From Dreissena polymorpha (lineage: Eukaryota; Mollusca; Bivalvia; Myida; Dreissenidae), in contig NC_068359.1 of assembly GCF_020536995.1 (NCBI RefSeq), positions 125,086,814 through 125,150,813 on the forward strand: a stretch of 64,000 bases of DNA, in the 5' to 3' direction. Made by a program: the position numbers and the translations under genes. Position 1 is the first letter of the stretch; each line of letters opens with the position of its first letter. The notes beneath the pieces were generated by a model, which saw only the letters and a program-made list of their open reading frames with translations, was not told the DNA's origin and did no database searches. Of the stretch, positions 24,436 through 37,469 are shown one piece after another.

Positions 24436-27400
24436 GGTGCGTGAATTTGGCACTGACATCGACAATCGACATTCAAATATCGAGCTGGGGCGAATATCGT
24501 GCCAGCTCTGACATCGACATTCAGCAAAAGTCCCGAATGTCGAGCTGGGACGAATAACGAGCCAGCTCTGACATCGACATTTTACTAAAGGCCCGAATAC
24601 CGAGCTGGTGCGAATGTCGAGCCAACTCTGACATCGGCATTCGGCAAATGTCCCGAATATCGAGCTGGGAAAAATGTCGAGCCAGCTTTGACATCGACAT
24701 TCGGCACTAGTCCCGAACATCGAGCTGGGACGAATGTCGAGCAAGCTCTGACATCAACATTTTGCACTAGTCCCGAATATCGAGCTGGAGCGAATGTCGA
24801 GCCAGCTCTGACATCGACATTTGGCAAAAGTCCCGAATATCGAGCCAGCTCTGGCATCGACATTCGGCAAAAGCCCAAATATAAAGCTTCGGGGGAATGT
24901 CGAGCCCGCTCTGACATTGACATTCGCCAAAAGTCCCGAACAACGAGCTGGGGAGAATTTCGAGCCAGCTCTAACATCCACATTCGGCAAAAGTTCCGAT
25001 TATCGAGCTAGGGCGAATGTCGAGCCAGCTCTGACATCGACATTAGGCAAAAGTCCCGAATATCGATCTTGGGCGAATTTCGAGCCACCTCTGACATCGA
25101 CATTCGGCAAAAGTCCCGAATATCGAGCTGGGAAGTATGTCGAGCCAGCTTTACATTGACATTCGGCACTAGTACCGAAAATCCAGGTGGGGCGAATGTC
25201 GAGACAGCTCTGACATCGACATTTTTCCGGCACTAGACCCGCTAATCGAGATTGAGAAAATGTCGAGCCAGCTCTGACATCGATATTTGGCAATAGTCCC
25301 GAATATCGAGCTGGGACGTAAATGTCGAGCCAGCTCTGACATCGACATTCGGCACTAGTCTCGAAAATCGAGCTAAGGCGAATGTCGAGCCAGTCCTGAC
25401 AACGACATTTAAAAAAGTCCCGAATATCGAGCTGGAGCGAATGTCGAGCCAGCTATGATATAGACATTCGGCACTAGGCCCGAATATCGAGCTGGGGTGA
25501 ATGTTGAACCAGCTCTGACATCGATATTCTGCACTAGTCCCGAATATCGAAAAATTGCGAATGTCGAGCCAGCTCTTACATCAAACTTCGGACAAAGTCC
25601 CGAATATCGAGATGGGAAGAACGTCGAGCCATTTCTGACATCGATATTCTCAAAAGTCCCAAATATCGAGCTGGGCGATTATTGAGCCAGCTCTGACATC
25701 GACATTCGGTAAACGTCCCACATATCGACCTTGCGTGAATGTCGACATTGGACTAGTCCCGTATATCGAGCTGGGGCGAATATGGAGCCAGCTCTGACAA
25801 CGATGTTCGGCAAAAGTTCCGAATATCGAGATCGGGCGAATGTCGCAGCAGCTCTGACATCGACATTTAGCAAAGTTCCGAATATCGAGCTGTGGCGCAT
25901 GTCGAGCCAGCTCTGACATCGATATTCGGCAAAAGTCCCGTATATAGAGCTGGAGCGAATGTCGAGCCAGCTCTGACATCGAAATTCGGGCACCAGTCCC
26001 GAATATCGAAATGGGGCGAATGTCGAGCCAGCTCTGACATCGAAATTCGGGCAAAGTCCCGAATATCGAGATGGAACGACATTTGGCAGTCCCGAATATT
26101 GAGATGGGACGAACGTCGAGCCAGCTCTGACATCGACATTCGCAAAAGTCCCGAATATCGAGCTGGGGCAAATATTGAGCAAGCTTTTACATCGACATTC
26201 GGCACAAGTCCCGAATATCGAGCTGGATCGAATGTCGAGCCAGCTCTGACATCGAAATTCGGGCAAAGTCCCGAATATCGAGCTGGGGCGAATGTCGAAC
26301 CAGCTCTGACATCGATATTCGGCACTAGTCCCGAATATAGAACTGGGGCGAATGTCGAGCCAGCTCTGACATCAAAATTCGGGCAAAGTTCCGAATATCG
26401 AGATGGGACGAACGTCGAGCCAGCTCCGACATAGACATTTGTCAGTCCCGAATATTGAGATGGGACAAACGTCGAGCCAGCTCTGACATCGACATTCGCA
26501 AAAGTCCCGAATATCGAGCTGGGGCGAATAATCAGCAAGCTCTGACATCGACATTCGGCACTAGTCCCGAATATTGAGCTGGAGCGAATGTTGATCCAGC
26601 TCTGACATCGACATTCGGCACTAGTCCAAAATAATGAGCTGCGGCGAATGTCCAGCCAGCTCTGATATTGACATTCGGCACTAGTCCCGAACATTGAGCT
26701 GGGGCGAATGTCGAGCAAGCTCTGACATCGACATTCGGCAAAAGTCCCAAATATCGAGCCGGGGCTTATGTCGAGCCAGATCTGACATCGACAATTGAAA
26801 CTTGTCTCGAATATCGAGCTGGGGCGAAATTCGAGCCAGCTCTGACATCGACATTCGGCAAACGTCTCGTATATCGAACTTGAGTAAATGTCGAGCCAGC
26901 CCTGACATCGACATTTTTCCGGCACTAGGTCCGAATATTGAGCTGGGGCGAATATGGAGGCAGCTCTGAAATCGATATTCGGCAAAAGATCCGAATATCG
27001 AGCTTGGGGGACTGTCGAGCCAGCTCTGATATCGACATTCGGTATTAGTCCCGATTATCGAGCCGGGGCAAATGTCGAGTTAGCTCTGATATCAACATTC
27101 GACACTTGTCCCGAATATCGAACCGAGGCGAATGTCGACCCAGCTCTGACATCGACATTCGGCACAAGTCCTGAAGGTCGTGCTGGGGCGAATGTCGAGC
27201 CAGTTCTGACATCGACATTCGGCAAAAGTCCCGAATATCGAGCTGGGCGAAAATCGAGCAAGCTCTAACATCAACATTCGGCAAAAGACCCGAATATCAA
27301 CCTGTAGCGAATGTCAAGCCAGGTCTGACATCGACATTCAGCACTTGTCCGAATATCGATCAGGGGCGAATGTCGAGTAAGCTGTAACATCATCATTCGG

Positions 27401-28294
27401 CTTAAGTCACGAATATTGAGCTGGGGCAAATATTTAGCATGCTTCGACATCGACATTCGGCTTATGTCGAGAGAGCTCTGACATCGACATTCGGCAAAAT
27501 TACCGAATATTGAGCTGGGGCGAATATTTGACATCAACTCTTGGGCGAATGTCAAACAAGCTCTGATATCGACATTCGGCAAAAAACCGGGATATTGAGC
27601 TGGAGCGAATGGCTCGACATTCACTCCAGCTCGATATTCGGGACTAGTGCCGAATGTCGAAGTCAGAGCTGGTTCGACATTCGCCCCAGCTCGATATTCG
27701 GGACTAGTGCCGAATGACGATGTCAAAGCTTGCTCGAAATTCACCCAAGCTCGCTCGACATTCGCCCCAGCCTGATATTCGAGACTAGTGCCAAATGTCA
27801 ATGTCATAGCTGGCTCGACATTCGCTCCAGCTCGATATTCGGGACCTGTGCCAAATGTCGATGTCAGACCTGGTACGATATTCGCCCCAGCTCGATATTC
27901 GGGACTTTTGCCGAATGTCGATGTCAGAGCTGGCTCGACATTCGTCTCAGCTCCATATTCGAGACTTTTGCCGTGTGTCGATGTCAGAGCTGGCTCGACA
28001 TACTTCACAGATCGATATTCATGACTTTTGCCAAATGTCGATGTCCGAGCTGGCTAGATATTCGCCCCAACTTGAAATTCGGGACTTGTGCCGAATGTCG
28101 ATGACAGAGCTAGCTCGACTTTCGCCCAAGCTCGATATTCGGGACTTCTGCCGAATGTCGATATCACAGCTGGTTCGACATTCGTTCCAGCTCGATATTC
28201 AGGACTTTGGCCAAATTTCGATGTCACACTGGATATTCGCCCCAACTCGAAATTCGAATGTCGAATTTCGATGTAAGTGCCAACTTCACGCACC
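24436..28294. mobile_element. 3.86-kb foldback-like element made of 60-bp tandem repeats
   Basis: About 64 copies of a 60-bp unit, in outline GAGCTGGGGCGAATGTCGAG, then CCAGCTCTGACATCGACATT, then CGGCAAAAGTCCCGAATATC. The left arm (24436-about 27612, about 53 units) is in one orientation. The right arm (27620-28294, about 11 units) is inverted, and the two meet in a hairpin junction at about 27600-27632. The outer ends are inverted repeats: GGTGCGTGAATTTGGCACTG on the left and AGTGCCAACTTCACGCACC on the right. Each unit contains two dyads, GAGCTGG/CCAGCTC and ATTCGG/CCGAAT. Variants alternate CAAAAG and CACTAG (an SpeI-like ACTAGT). Because 60 is a multiple of three, long open frames appear in several frames; they are not genes. 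No target duplication was seen. Foldback elements with tandem-repeat arms are known from Drosophila and sea urchin. Confidence 0.9.
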
Positions 28295-28923
28295 GCTACA
28301 ATATAAAATATTTTTACAACACTTTATTTGACTCCTTTACTTATGTCAACATTGTTGACTGTTTAAGTGGGTCGCTAAAAGAATATAAATATATCAAAAT
28401 AATTGTTAACTTTTAGATTGGCATTTCTTCCTTCAAAACAAGATGTTTATTTGATGAGATAACAAGTGTCTGCCCCTTTTCATGTTATAATTCATCATGA
28501 TATAAGACAGACAATGAAGGAGCTGTACAAATTAACGCTTCTTGCTTATGCTGTTGTAAAATTATTCGATGGCGTAAATTCTAATTTTGAAAGATTCTTT
28601 AGGTCGACGTATCGAGTTTGCACTATACCGTCTAGGAAGTGGTCCGAACAAACGTGTGTATTAATCGTTGGAATTTAATTTCTCCGGCTATTTGCTCTTA
28701 CCCAGTCGTTTTTGTATATAAGTCCTTTGGTAATTGACTTTTTTTTAGAAAAGTTCTGTCTCTGCTGATAAAATTGTGACATTCAAAGATGCAGCAGTAG
28801 TTTTTTCATTGTTTATATTGACACCGGAAGTTGGTATACCGTCCCGCACGAACGACAACTATGTCAACACGGAATTACGAAAATCCAGAAGAGCTGGTGG
28901 TAAAGGAGGCAACCTCTCAAAAG
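28295..28923. other. Spacer between the 60-bp array and the Harbinger element
   Basis: AT-rich DNA without a supportable gene. Two open frames (28466-28678 and 28776-29000) have no recognisable domain, and the second runs into the transposon end. Confidence 0.5.
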
Positions 28924-29162
28924 CAGGGTCCGGTTTAATGAGAGCGACCATGGTCGGGCGACTATGGTTGTACCAGCGAATAATCGTCGTGCGACGATAG
29001 CCGTGTTTAATGGAGAGCGACGGTCGTCAATCGACCGCGCGTTGTTCGACATATTGTCGAGCGACCGCAGTCTACCCCTCACACCACGACTGCTCGTCGC
29101 TTGACGCTTTGTCGGCATTCAAAACCCGTGCAAAATGAACGCGGATAGTTTCGAGTTTAATC

Positions 29163-29380
29163 ATGGCGGCCTCCATGCGACTTGTTCATCGAATGCGAAG
29201 ACATTTTCGAAGAGAGCGAGTTTTTAGAGATATGTTGAATCCATGTACAATGATGATGAACTTTTCCGTCGATTTCGCTTACCAAGGAGAGAGCTATTGG
29301 AGCTCATAGACACCATTGCTGTAGATCTAGAATACGTTTCTGAAATTTATACAATATTGTATCATCAATATGCGTATTTC
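29163..29380 (+). pseudogene. Harbinger transposase N-terminal fragment
   Basis: From ATG at 29163 the frame reads MAASMRLVHRMRRHFRRERV then FRDMLNP. A small gap and frame change near 29241 follow. The next frame, from 29243, reads MYNDDELFRRFRLPRRELLE then LIDTIAVDLE. This is the N-terminal pattern of HARBI1-like transposases (RD..NP....ND.EL..RFR..R..I..L), which contains a helix-turn-helix for end binding. Similarity ends by about 29335 and the catalytic domain is absent. It lies 240 bp inside the left TIR, in the sense expected for the element's own transposase. Confidence 0.75.
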
Positions 29381-29587
29381 CCATCCAATACACGGATGTC
29401 ACGAGCAAGGGAATGTAATACATATACAGTAGTTAAGAAGAAATGCACTTAATTGATTTACCTTAATAACAATTGTGATAAATATGTTTTATGATGCTAA
29501 ACGTCGCGTCATTTATTTTTCTCCCGGCTTATAAAAAGAAGTAATAATACAAGAGACGAGCGCAAACTGTTCACTTAAAGTTAAAGG

Positions 29588-29680
29588 TTAGTCACACAGG
29601 AAGGCAATGCGCAAATAATCCCGGGTTTATGTGCACCAATATCATTCAATAAACTGCGCATTGCCTTCCTGTGTGACTAA
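29588..29680. repeat. Perfect 26-bp inverted repeat
   Basis: TTAGTCACACAGGAAGGCAA followed by TGCGCA (29588-29613) is the exact complement of 29655-29680. The loop is 41 nt. It is probably a small foldback MITE inserted inside the Harbinger element. Confidence 0.85.
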
Positions 29681-29814
29681 GTTGATTAAGGGCAACTTTC
29701 TTTGGAACTTATCTTGGCCTATAATTCGCAAATTGTACACGTATGTTGAGATGAATTCAGTTGAAGGCACGGATTTTACATTCAACGTGTCCCGTTGACG
29801 CATTACTCTACATA

Positions 29815-30072
29815 TGGTCCGTGCTCTGTAAAAAGGGGGTTTAATCCATGTGCGTAAAGTAGCGTCCAATATTAGCCTGTGTAGTCCGCACAGGCTAATC
29901 AGGGTCGACACTGTGTGCCTAAAATAGACTTTTGTTAAGGAGGCACTAAACGAACAATATCATAAAATCGGAAAATATCGTTCCTAATAAGCCTGTGCGG
30001 ATTGCATAGGCTAATCTGGGACGACACTTTACGCACATGCATTTAACCCACTTTTGACAGAGTACTACTCAT
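29815..30072. mobile_element. Hairpin MITE copy (family C)
   Basis: The left arm AAAGTAGCGTCCAATATTAG-CCTGTGTAGTCCGCACAGG and right arm CCTGTGCGGATTGCATAGGC-TAATCTGGGACGACACTTTA mark the two halves, with outer ends GTGCTCTGTAAAAAGGGGGT and ACCCACTTTTGACAGAGTAC. It lies inside the Harbinger element, so it inserted later. Confidence 0.8.
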
Positions 30073-31870
30073 ATATATGCTGAACTATATGGAATGACAA
30101 CATACATGTATATTGATAGCATTATTTTAAAATTGTAAAAATACACCATGGTATAAAAAACGGCCATACTTATACCATACGCACAAATGATTTATACATG
30201 CAGTAAAGTGTAAAGTAAAATGGTGTCGATACTTAGTTACATGTGCACAACTTTAATGTTACTCCACCAATAGCTTCATCACTTCGTGTCTATGTATAAG
30301 AAACAGTACCAATTTAATTTTTTAATAACAATTTTGAATGATTCATATAACCTACATCAATATTAATAATGAATACCGGGTAATGGCTTTTAGAAGAAAG
30401 AATTTGTGGTTACAACGAAGGAAGGGAAAAACAGAAACAAATATCAACACATTAAGGATAAGTATTTTTCCTCATGAATCATTACGTCATTTTCGTAGGT
30501 TGAGAAATAAAATGATATATTGATAAAGACATCAATAATAAAATTAAATCACAAAAATAATGCTAAAAAACACTCGGATTACTAGATCAGTTTCGAGCCA
30601 TCAATAACCAGACTAATATCTTAAATAAAGACAAGTGTAAGTAAACTTTTTTGTAATACTGACAGATGCTTCAAATATTCATTTGATTAATCTCCTATTA
30701 CCGACAATACGAATTCATGAGGGTTTTTTTTCAGATCAGATGTGAAATATATCCTGTATAAAAATACCGTTTACTTTAGACAAAACAGCATGGTATCAAT
30801 AAAGCAAATCTCAGATATCTTGACAGTATTATAAAATATGCAGGAACGAACTCCCCGAAATACAATTTTCTCGGCACCATGTACCTAAATTTATTTAGAA
30901 GAGTCCCATACATATTATTCGAGTATGTGTATCAAGTTGTAGTGAAATTTACAATGAAATATGAATAATTAACAGCACGATCATTGCCCATATAAAGTGT
31001 CATAAGATCAATCCTATAAAAGTGAAATATCAACCTTATTTAGATAGATTCTCATTAATATGTATTTTGCAGACGATAATGCAATGAATCAAACCTTAAA
31101 GTGCAATCATTATTGGGCAGATTTAGAAGCCAGATATAAAAGAACATTTTAACAAAAATGTCTCAGCAGTATGTCCATAATCATTAGTGAATTCCAGAGC
31201 TGATTGCAAACCAGTTATTTGGTTTTAAAGACTTCCGTAGACATCCAGACTCCACAATGCAGTTTTTGCACGCGTTTTCCTCGATCTACGACCATTATTC
31301 ATTCGATCCTTCCTTCCGTCCGATTTGTCGAGCGCACTAATTCATATTGGTATATGGTGAATATTCATATAAATGTACGGTCTTAAGTACCAAAATCTTG
31401 AAACTGCGTTGGCAAGTATGTTTGAGGTTCTGCAATTTTGACACGCGAAAGGACATTGTCCAGAGACACGTGAACCATAGTAGTAGATTTATTTAATTGC
31501 GTCAGATTTTGTATTTGAACTTTGAACACTTAATGAATATTATTACAAACACACCTTTGACGAAGAATCCGCAAGCGAATTATGTTTAAACAAATAATAT
31601 CATATTATTTTAACAAATTTAAGATTTACTTTCCGTGATATGAGTTTTCGCACAATAAATAAAAAAATGTTGATGGCGGAAGTGATAATTTTCTAAAAAT
31701 AGCGATTACAACGACCGCAGTCGACTGACCACACAGTCATGCGACCACAGTCGCGGCAAATTCCTCCGTGAACGCGACAATTTGTCAGTTGGCGGCCGAC
31801 AGCAGTCGGTCGACCGCACAGTCGCGCGACTACAGTCGTGTTTTGTAGTTTTTTATTTAACCGGACCCAG

Positions 31871-32279
31871 GTGACCTCCGTTGAAAATTACCTCCCTTTA
31901 TTGCGAATTTTTCATGAAACTCAGTTCATAATAAGCTTACATTTTGAATAGCCATTCATTTTGAGTATCCGACTATTGATCGCGTAAAAAACACGTTGAG
32001 AGCATCTTTAAACAACAAAACTATGGATTAAAATGGTAAAGTGTTTAGCTATTTATTATTTATAAATAGCATCAGGTAGTCAATTTCAGACCATACTACG
32101 TCGTGCGTTTGGTTGTAGGAAGGGTTATGGATTAATTTAAGGAAGCTTAATCGGAAGTCTAACTACCGGTAGTACTGTTGTTTTATTACATCACACGCGT
32201 TTTCGCAACAAATTATTGATCATCTGTATAAACTTACGGTCCCAAAAAATTCCTTAATCAAACATTGCGGGATGGTATG
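31871..32279. other. Spacer between Harbinger and the 8.3-kb foldback
   Basis: About 400 bp of AT-rich DNA. No gene, RNA or repeat could be supported. It ends in TAAGCATT, the left copy of the foldback's target duplication. Confidence 0.5.
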
Positions 32280-32287
32280 TAAGCATT

Positions 32288-35200
32288 GTTACAACCCGTT
32301 TTGCAATAAACCCGTTTTGCAATAAAATTATTGCAAAACGGGATGGAGTGTCTTATTGCATTTTTTTTTTAAACAACCCGTTTTGCAATAAACCCGTTTT
32401 GCAATAAAATTATTGCAAAACGGGTTGGAGTGTTTTATTGCATTTTTTTTTAACAACCCGTTTTGCAATAAACCCGTTTTGCAATAAAATCACCACACAT
32501 TTATTTGCAATAATTTCATTGCAAAACGGGTTGGAGTGTCTTATTGCAATGGGAATTTTGTATAACAACCCGTTTTGCAATAAACCCGTTTTGCAATAAA
32601 ATCATCACTCTTGTATTTATTCAAATGGATTGGAATAGTTAAAAGTGATGTTCAAATTTTGTATTTAAATAATATTGTTTTAAAATAGACAAAACTGTGA
32701 GTTAAAACTTAAAATTAAAAAGCATGGAAGGTGGTGAATTTCGAGATTTAATACGATAAAACAAAACAGAATGTGTGTCGAAACGTGTTGAAGTGTCTTC
32801 ATGCAACGTCAGTTGTGAGTTACAAACCGTTTCGCAATACAATCATCACATATATACTATTTGTTTCAAATTGATTTGAAACGGCATAAAGGAAGTTTAA
32901 AATGTCGCCTGCAAGGTAAATATGATACAACTAAACTGAATGTATATATGAAGTGATTTTCACCAATTGGGAAATTAAGTGAAAACAACCCAGAAGTGCA
33001 ATAACTTTATTGCAAAACGGGTTTGAGTGTTTTATTGCAATTTGTAATTTTTATAACAACCTGTTTAGCAATTAACCCGTTTTTCAAAAATTTTATTGCA
33101 AAACGGGTATGAGCGTCTTATTGCAATTTGAAATTTTTATAACAACCCATTTTGCAATAATAACATGACACATGCATTAACTAATTCAAATGGAATGGAA
33201 AGATTAAAAAGGAAATTTAAAATATCGTATTGAAATAATATTATTTCCAAATATAGACAAAACTGTTAGTTTCCACTAAAAAGTAAAAAGCATTGAAGGC
33301 GATGCATTTCGAGATTGAATGCGATAAAACAATACAAAATGTAAATAGAAAGTGTTTCAACCTATTAAGTACTGAAGTGAAGATAACGCCGAAATGCAAT
33401 ACTTTACTTAAAAAACGTGTTGAAGTGTCTTCATGCAATGTGAGTTGTGTGTAACAAACCGTTTCGCAATAAAATCATCATATATATACTATTTTTTTCA
33501 AATTTCTTTGAAACGGAATAAAGTAAGTTTAAAATGTCGCCTTCAAGGTAAATATGATAAAACTAGAGTGAATGTATATATTTATGAAGTGATTTTCACC
33601 AATTGGGGAAATAAATGAAGACAGCCCAGAAGTGCAATAATTTTATTGCAAAACGGGTTGGAGTGTTTTATTGCAATTTGTAATTTGTATAACAACCCGT
33701 TTTGCAATAAACCCGTTTTGCAATAATTTTATTGCAAAACGGGTTGGAGCGTTTTATTGCAATTTGATTTTTTTTATAACAACCCGTTTTGCAATAAACC
33801 CGTTTTGCAATAATACAATGACACGTGTATTAATTAATTCAAATTGATTGTAAACATTAAAAAGGATATTTAAAATATCGTTTTTTTTTATTTCCAAATA
33901 TGGACAAAACTGTTAGTTTCCACTAAAAAGTAAAAAGCATTGAAGGCGATGCATTTCGAGATTGAATGCGATAAAACAATACAAAATGTATATAGAAAGT
34001 GTTTCAACCTATTTAGTACTGAATTGAAGATAACGCCGAAATGCAATAATTTACTGAAAAAACGTGTTGAAGTGTCTTCATGCAATGTGAGTTGTGTGTA
34101 ACAAACCGTTTCGCAATAAAATCATCACATATATACTATTTTTTTCAAATTTCTTTGAAACGGCATAAAGTAAGTTTAAAATCTCGCCTTCAAGGTAAAT
34201 ATGATAAAACTAGAGTGAATGTATATATTTATGAAGTGATTTTCACCAATTGGGGAATTAAATGAAGACAATCCAGAAGTGCAATAATTTTATTGCAAAA
34301 CGGGTTGGAGTGTTTTATTGCAATTTGTAATTTGTATAACAACCCGTTTTGCAATAAACCCGCTTTGCAATAATTTTATTGCAAAACGGGTTGGAGCGTT
34401 TTATTGCAATTTGATTTTTTTATAACAACCCGTTTTGCAATAAACCCGTTTTGCAATAATACAATGACACGTGTATTAATTAATTCAAATTGATTGTAAA
34501 CATTAAAAAGGAAATTTAAAATATCGTTTTTTTTATATTTCCAAATATGGACAAAACTGTTAGTTTCCACTAAAAAGTAAAAAGCATTGAAGGCGATGCA
34601 TTTCGATCTTTAATGCGATAAAACAATACAAAATGTATATAGAAAGTGTTTCAACCTATTTAGTACTGAAGTGAATATAACGCCGAAATGCAATAATTTA
34701 CTGAAAAAACGTGTTGAAGTGTCTTCATGCAATGTGAGTTGTGTGTAACAAACCGTTTCGCAATAAAATCATCACATATATACTTTTTTTTCAAATTTCT
34801 TTGAAACGGCATAAAGTAAGTTTAAAATGTCGCCTGCAAGGTAAATATGATAAAACTAGGCTGAATGTATATATTTATGAAGTGATTTTCACCAATTGGG
34901 GAATAAAATTAAGACAACCCAGAAGTGCAATAATTTTATTGCAAAACGGGTTGGAGTGTTTTATTGCAATTTGTAATTTGTATAACAACCCGTTTTGCAA
35001 TAAACCCGTTTTGCAATAATTTTATTGCAAAACGGGTTGGAGCGTCTTATTGCAATTTGAATTTTTTATAACAACCCGTTTTGCAATAAACCCGTTTTGC
35101 AATAATACAATGACACGTGTATTAATTAATTCAAATTGATTGTAAACATTAAAAAGGAAATTTAAAATATCGTTTTTTTTATATTTCCAAATATGGACAA

Positions 35201-35360
35201 AACTGTTAGTTTCCACTAAAAAGTAAAAAGCATTGAAGGCGATGCATTTCGAGATTTAATACGATAAAACAACACAAAATTTATATAGAAAGTGTTTCAA
35301 CCTATTTAGAACTAAAGTGAAGATAACGCAGAAATGCAATAATTTACTGAAAAAACGTGT
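32288..35360. repeat. Left arm of the 8.27-kb foldback
   Basis: Four 647-bp higher-order units follow an outer zone of densely packed AACCCGTTTTGCAATAA doublets. Read inwards, it matches the right arm almost base for base over the first 200 bases, and down to the arm limit at the shared AACTAAAGTGAAGATAACGC landmark near 35310. Confidence 0.85.
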
Positions 35361-37469
35361 TGAAGTGTCTTCATGCAATGTGAATCGTGTGTAACAAACC
35401 GTTTCGCAATAAAATAATCACATTTATACTATTTGTTTCAAATTGATTTGAAACGGTATGAAGGAAGTTTAAAATGTCGTCTGCAAGGTTAATATGATAA
35501 AACTAAGCCGAATGTATATATGAAGTGATTTTCACCAATTGGGGAATTAAATGAAGACAACCCAGAAGTGCAATTATTTTATTGCAAAACGGGCTGGAGT
35601 GTTTTATTGCAATTTGATATTTTATAACAACCCGTTTTGGAATACAATTGTAAACCCGTTTTGCAATGATTTTATTGCAAAACGGGTTGGATTGTCTTAT
35701 TGCAATTTGAATTTTTATAACAACCCGTTTTGCAATAAACCCGTTCTGCAATAATTTTATTGCAAAACGGGTTGGAGTGTCTTATTACAATGTGACATTT
35801 GTATAACAACCCGTTTTGCAATAAACCCGTTTTGCAATAAAATCATCACTCTTGTATTTATTCAAATGGATTGGACTAATTTAAAGTGATGTTCAAATGT
35901 TGTATTTAAATGATATTGTTTAAAAAATAGACAAAACTGGGAGTTAAGACTTAAAATTAAAAAGCATGGAAGGTCGTGAATTTCGAGATTTAATACGATA
36001 AAACAACACAGAATGTGTATCGAACGTGATTTCAAACAATTAAGTACAAGTTAAGATAAAGCAAAAATGCAATAATGTATGGACAAACGTATTGATGTGT
36101 CTTATTGCAAGTTGAATTTTGTTTAACAACCCGTTTTGCAATAAAGTCATCACATATATACTGATTGTTTCATATTGATTTTAAACGGTTTTAATGAAGT
36201 ATAAAATGTAGTCTGCAAGGTAAATAGGATAAAACAAGGCTGAATGTATATTATGAAGTTATTTTCACCAATTGGGGAATTGAGTGAAGACAGAAGTGCA
36301 ATAATTTAATTGCAAAACGGGTTGGAGTGTTTTATTGCAATTGGATCTTTTTTTATAACAACCCGTTTTGCAATACAATGTAAACCCGTTTTACAATATT
36401 TTTATTGCCAATCGGTTTGCAGTGTTTTATTGCAATGTGCATTCTCTTTAACAAACCGTTTTGCAATAAACTCATTACACATGTACTTATTGATTCAAAT
36501 TGATTTGAAACGTTGGAAAGAAATATTCAAATGTCGTGTTCAGGGAGTTTGTATATAATAAGACAGAGGTGTCAGATTCGACCAAATATTAACAGACATT
36601 GAAAGTGACCAATTTCATGAGTAAATGTGATAAACAAACACAGAATGTATATATAAAAAGAACTTAACCAATTTCATATTCAAGCGAACTAAACCCAGAA
36701 ATTCAATAATTTAATAGCAAAACGGCTTGCAATAGCTTATTGCAATGTAAAAAAACAGCCCGTTTTGCAATAAACTAGTTTTGCACTCATTAATCACACA
36801 TGGTGTACTAATTGATTCCAATTGATTAAAAAACTTTAAAAAGAATTCTCAAATGTCGTTTAAAAGGATTGTTTCCAAAATAAGACAGAGGTGTTAGATT
36901 CGACCAAAAAATAAAAGGCATTGAAAAAATTGATTTAATTGAAAAAAAAAACATCCTGAAATGCAATAGTTGGAGTGTCTTATTGCATTTTTTTTTTATT
37001 TACAACAACCCGTTTTGCAATAGTATTTTGCAAAACGGGTTGGAGTGTCATATTGCAATTTGAAATTTTTATAACAACCCGTTTTGCAATAACATCATCA
37101 CACATGTATTATTGAATCCGAATTGATCTGAAACTGTGAAAAGAACATTTCAAATGTCGTATGTACGGATTTCAGTTTTAAAAATATTTAGACCGTGTTG
37201 TAAGATTTGCCCAAATAATAAAATACATGGCAAGATATTAATTTCAGGAGAAAATATGATAAATAACACAATATGTGTATAGAAAATGATTTAAAAAAAA
37301 GGGAATGATGCGAAGAAAACCCAGAATTAAATTTGTTTGTTTTCGCAATGTTATTTTTTTTATAACAACGCGTTTTGCAGGAATATCATTACAGATATAC
37401 TAATTGATTAGAAACAGTATTAAGGAAGTTTCAAATGTATACGGATTTTTTAAACAATATCATTTAAAC

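Larger units (their letters stand above)
28927..31867. mobile_element. PIF/Harbinger transposon remnant with CAG target duplication
   Basis: The left end GGTCCGGTTTAAT and right end ATTTAACCGGACC are inverted repeats, each flanked by CAG (28924-28926 and 31868-31870). A 3-bp duplication is the usual size for this superfamily. The subterminal 150-200 bp on both sides are rich in GCGAC/GTCG words (for example GCGACCATGGTCGGGCGAC on the left, GTCGACCGCACAGTCGCGCG on the right). The element carries a transposase N-terminus near its left end. The rest of the interior has a 26-bp hairpin (29588), a copy of the family C hairpin MITE (29815) and AT-rich DNA. The DDE core was not found, so it is non-autonomous. 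Confidence 0.85.

Noticed and set aside
25867-26985. Open frame of 372 codons on the minus strand within the 60-bp array
   Set aside because: The unit length is a multiple of three, so frames stay open on both strands and several phases; the translations are just the satellite.
28776-29000. 74-codon plus-strand frame
   Set aside because: It crosses the left end of the Harbinger element and has no domain.
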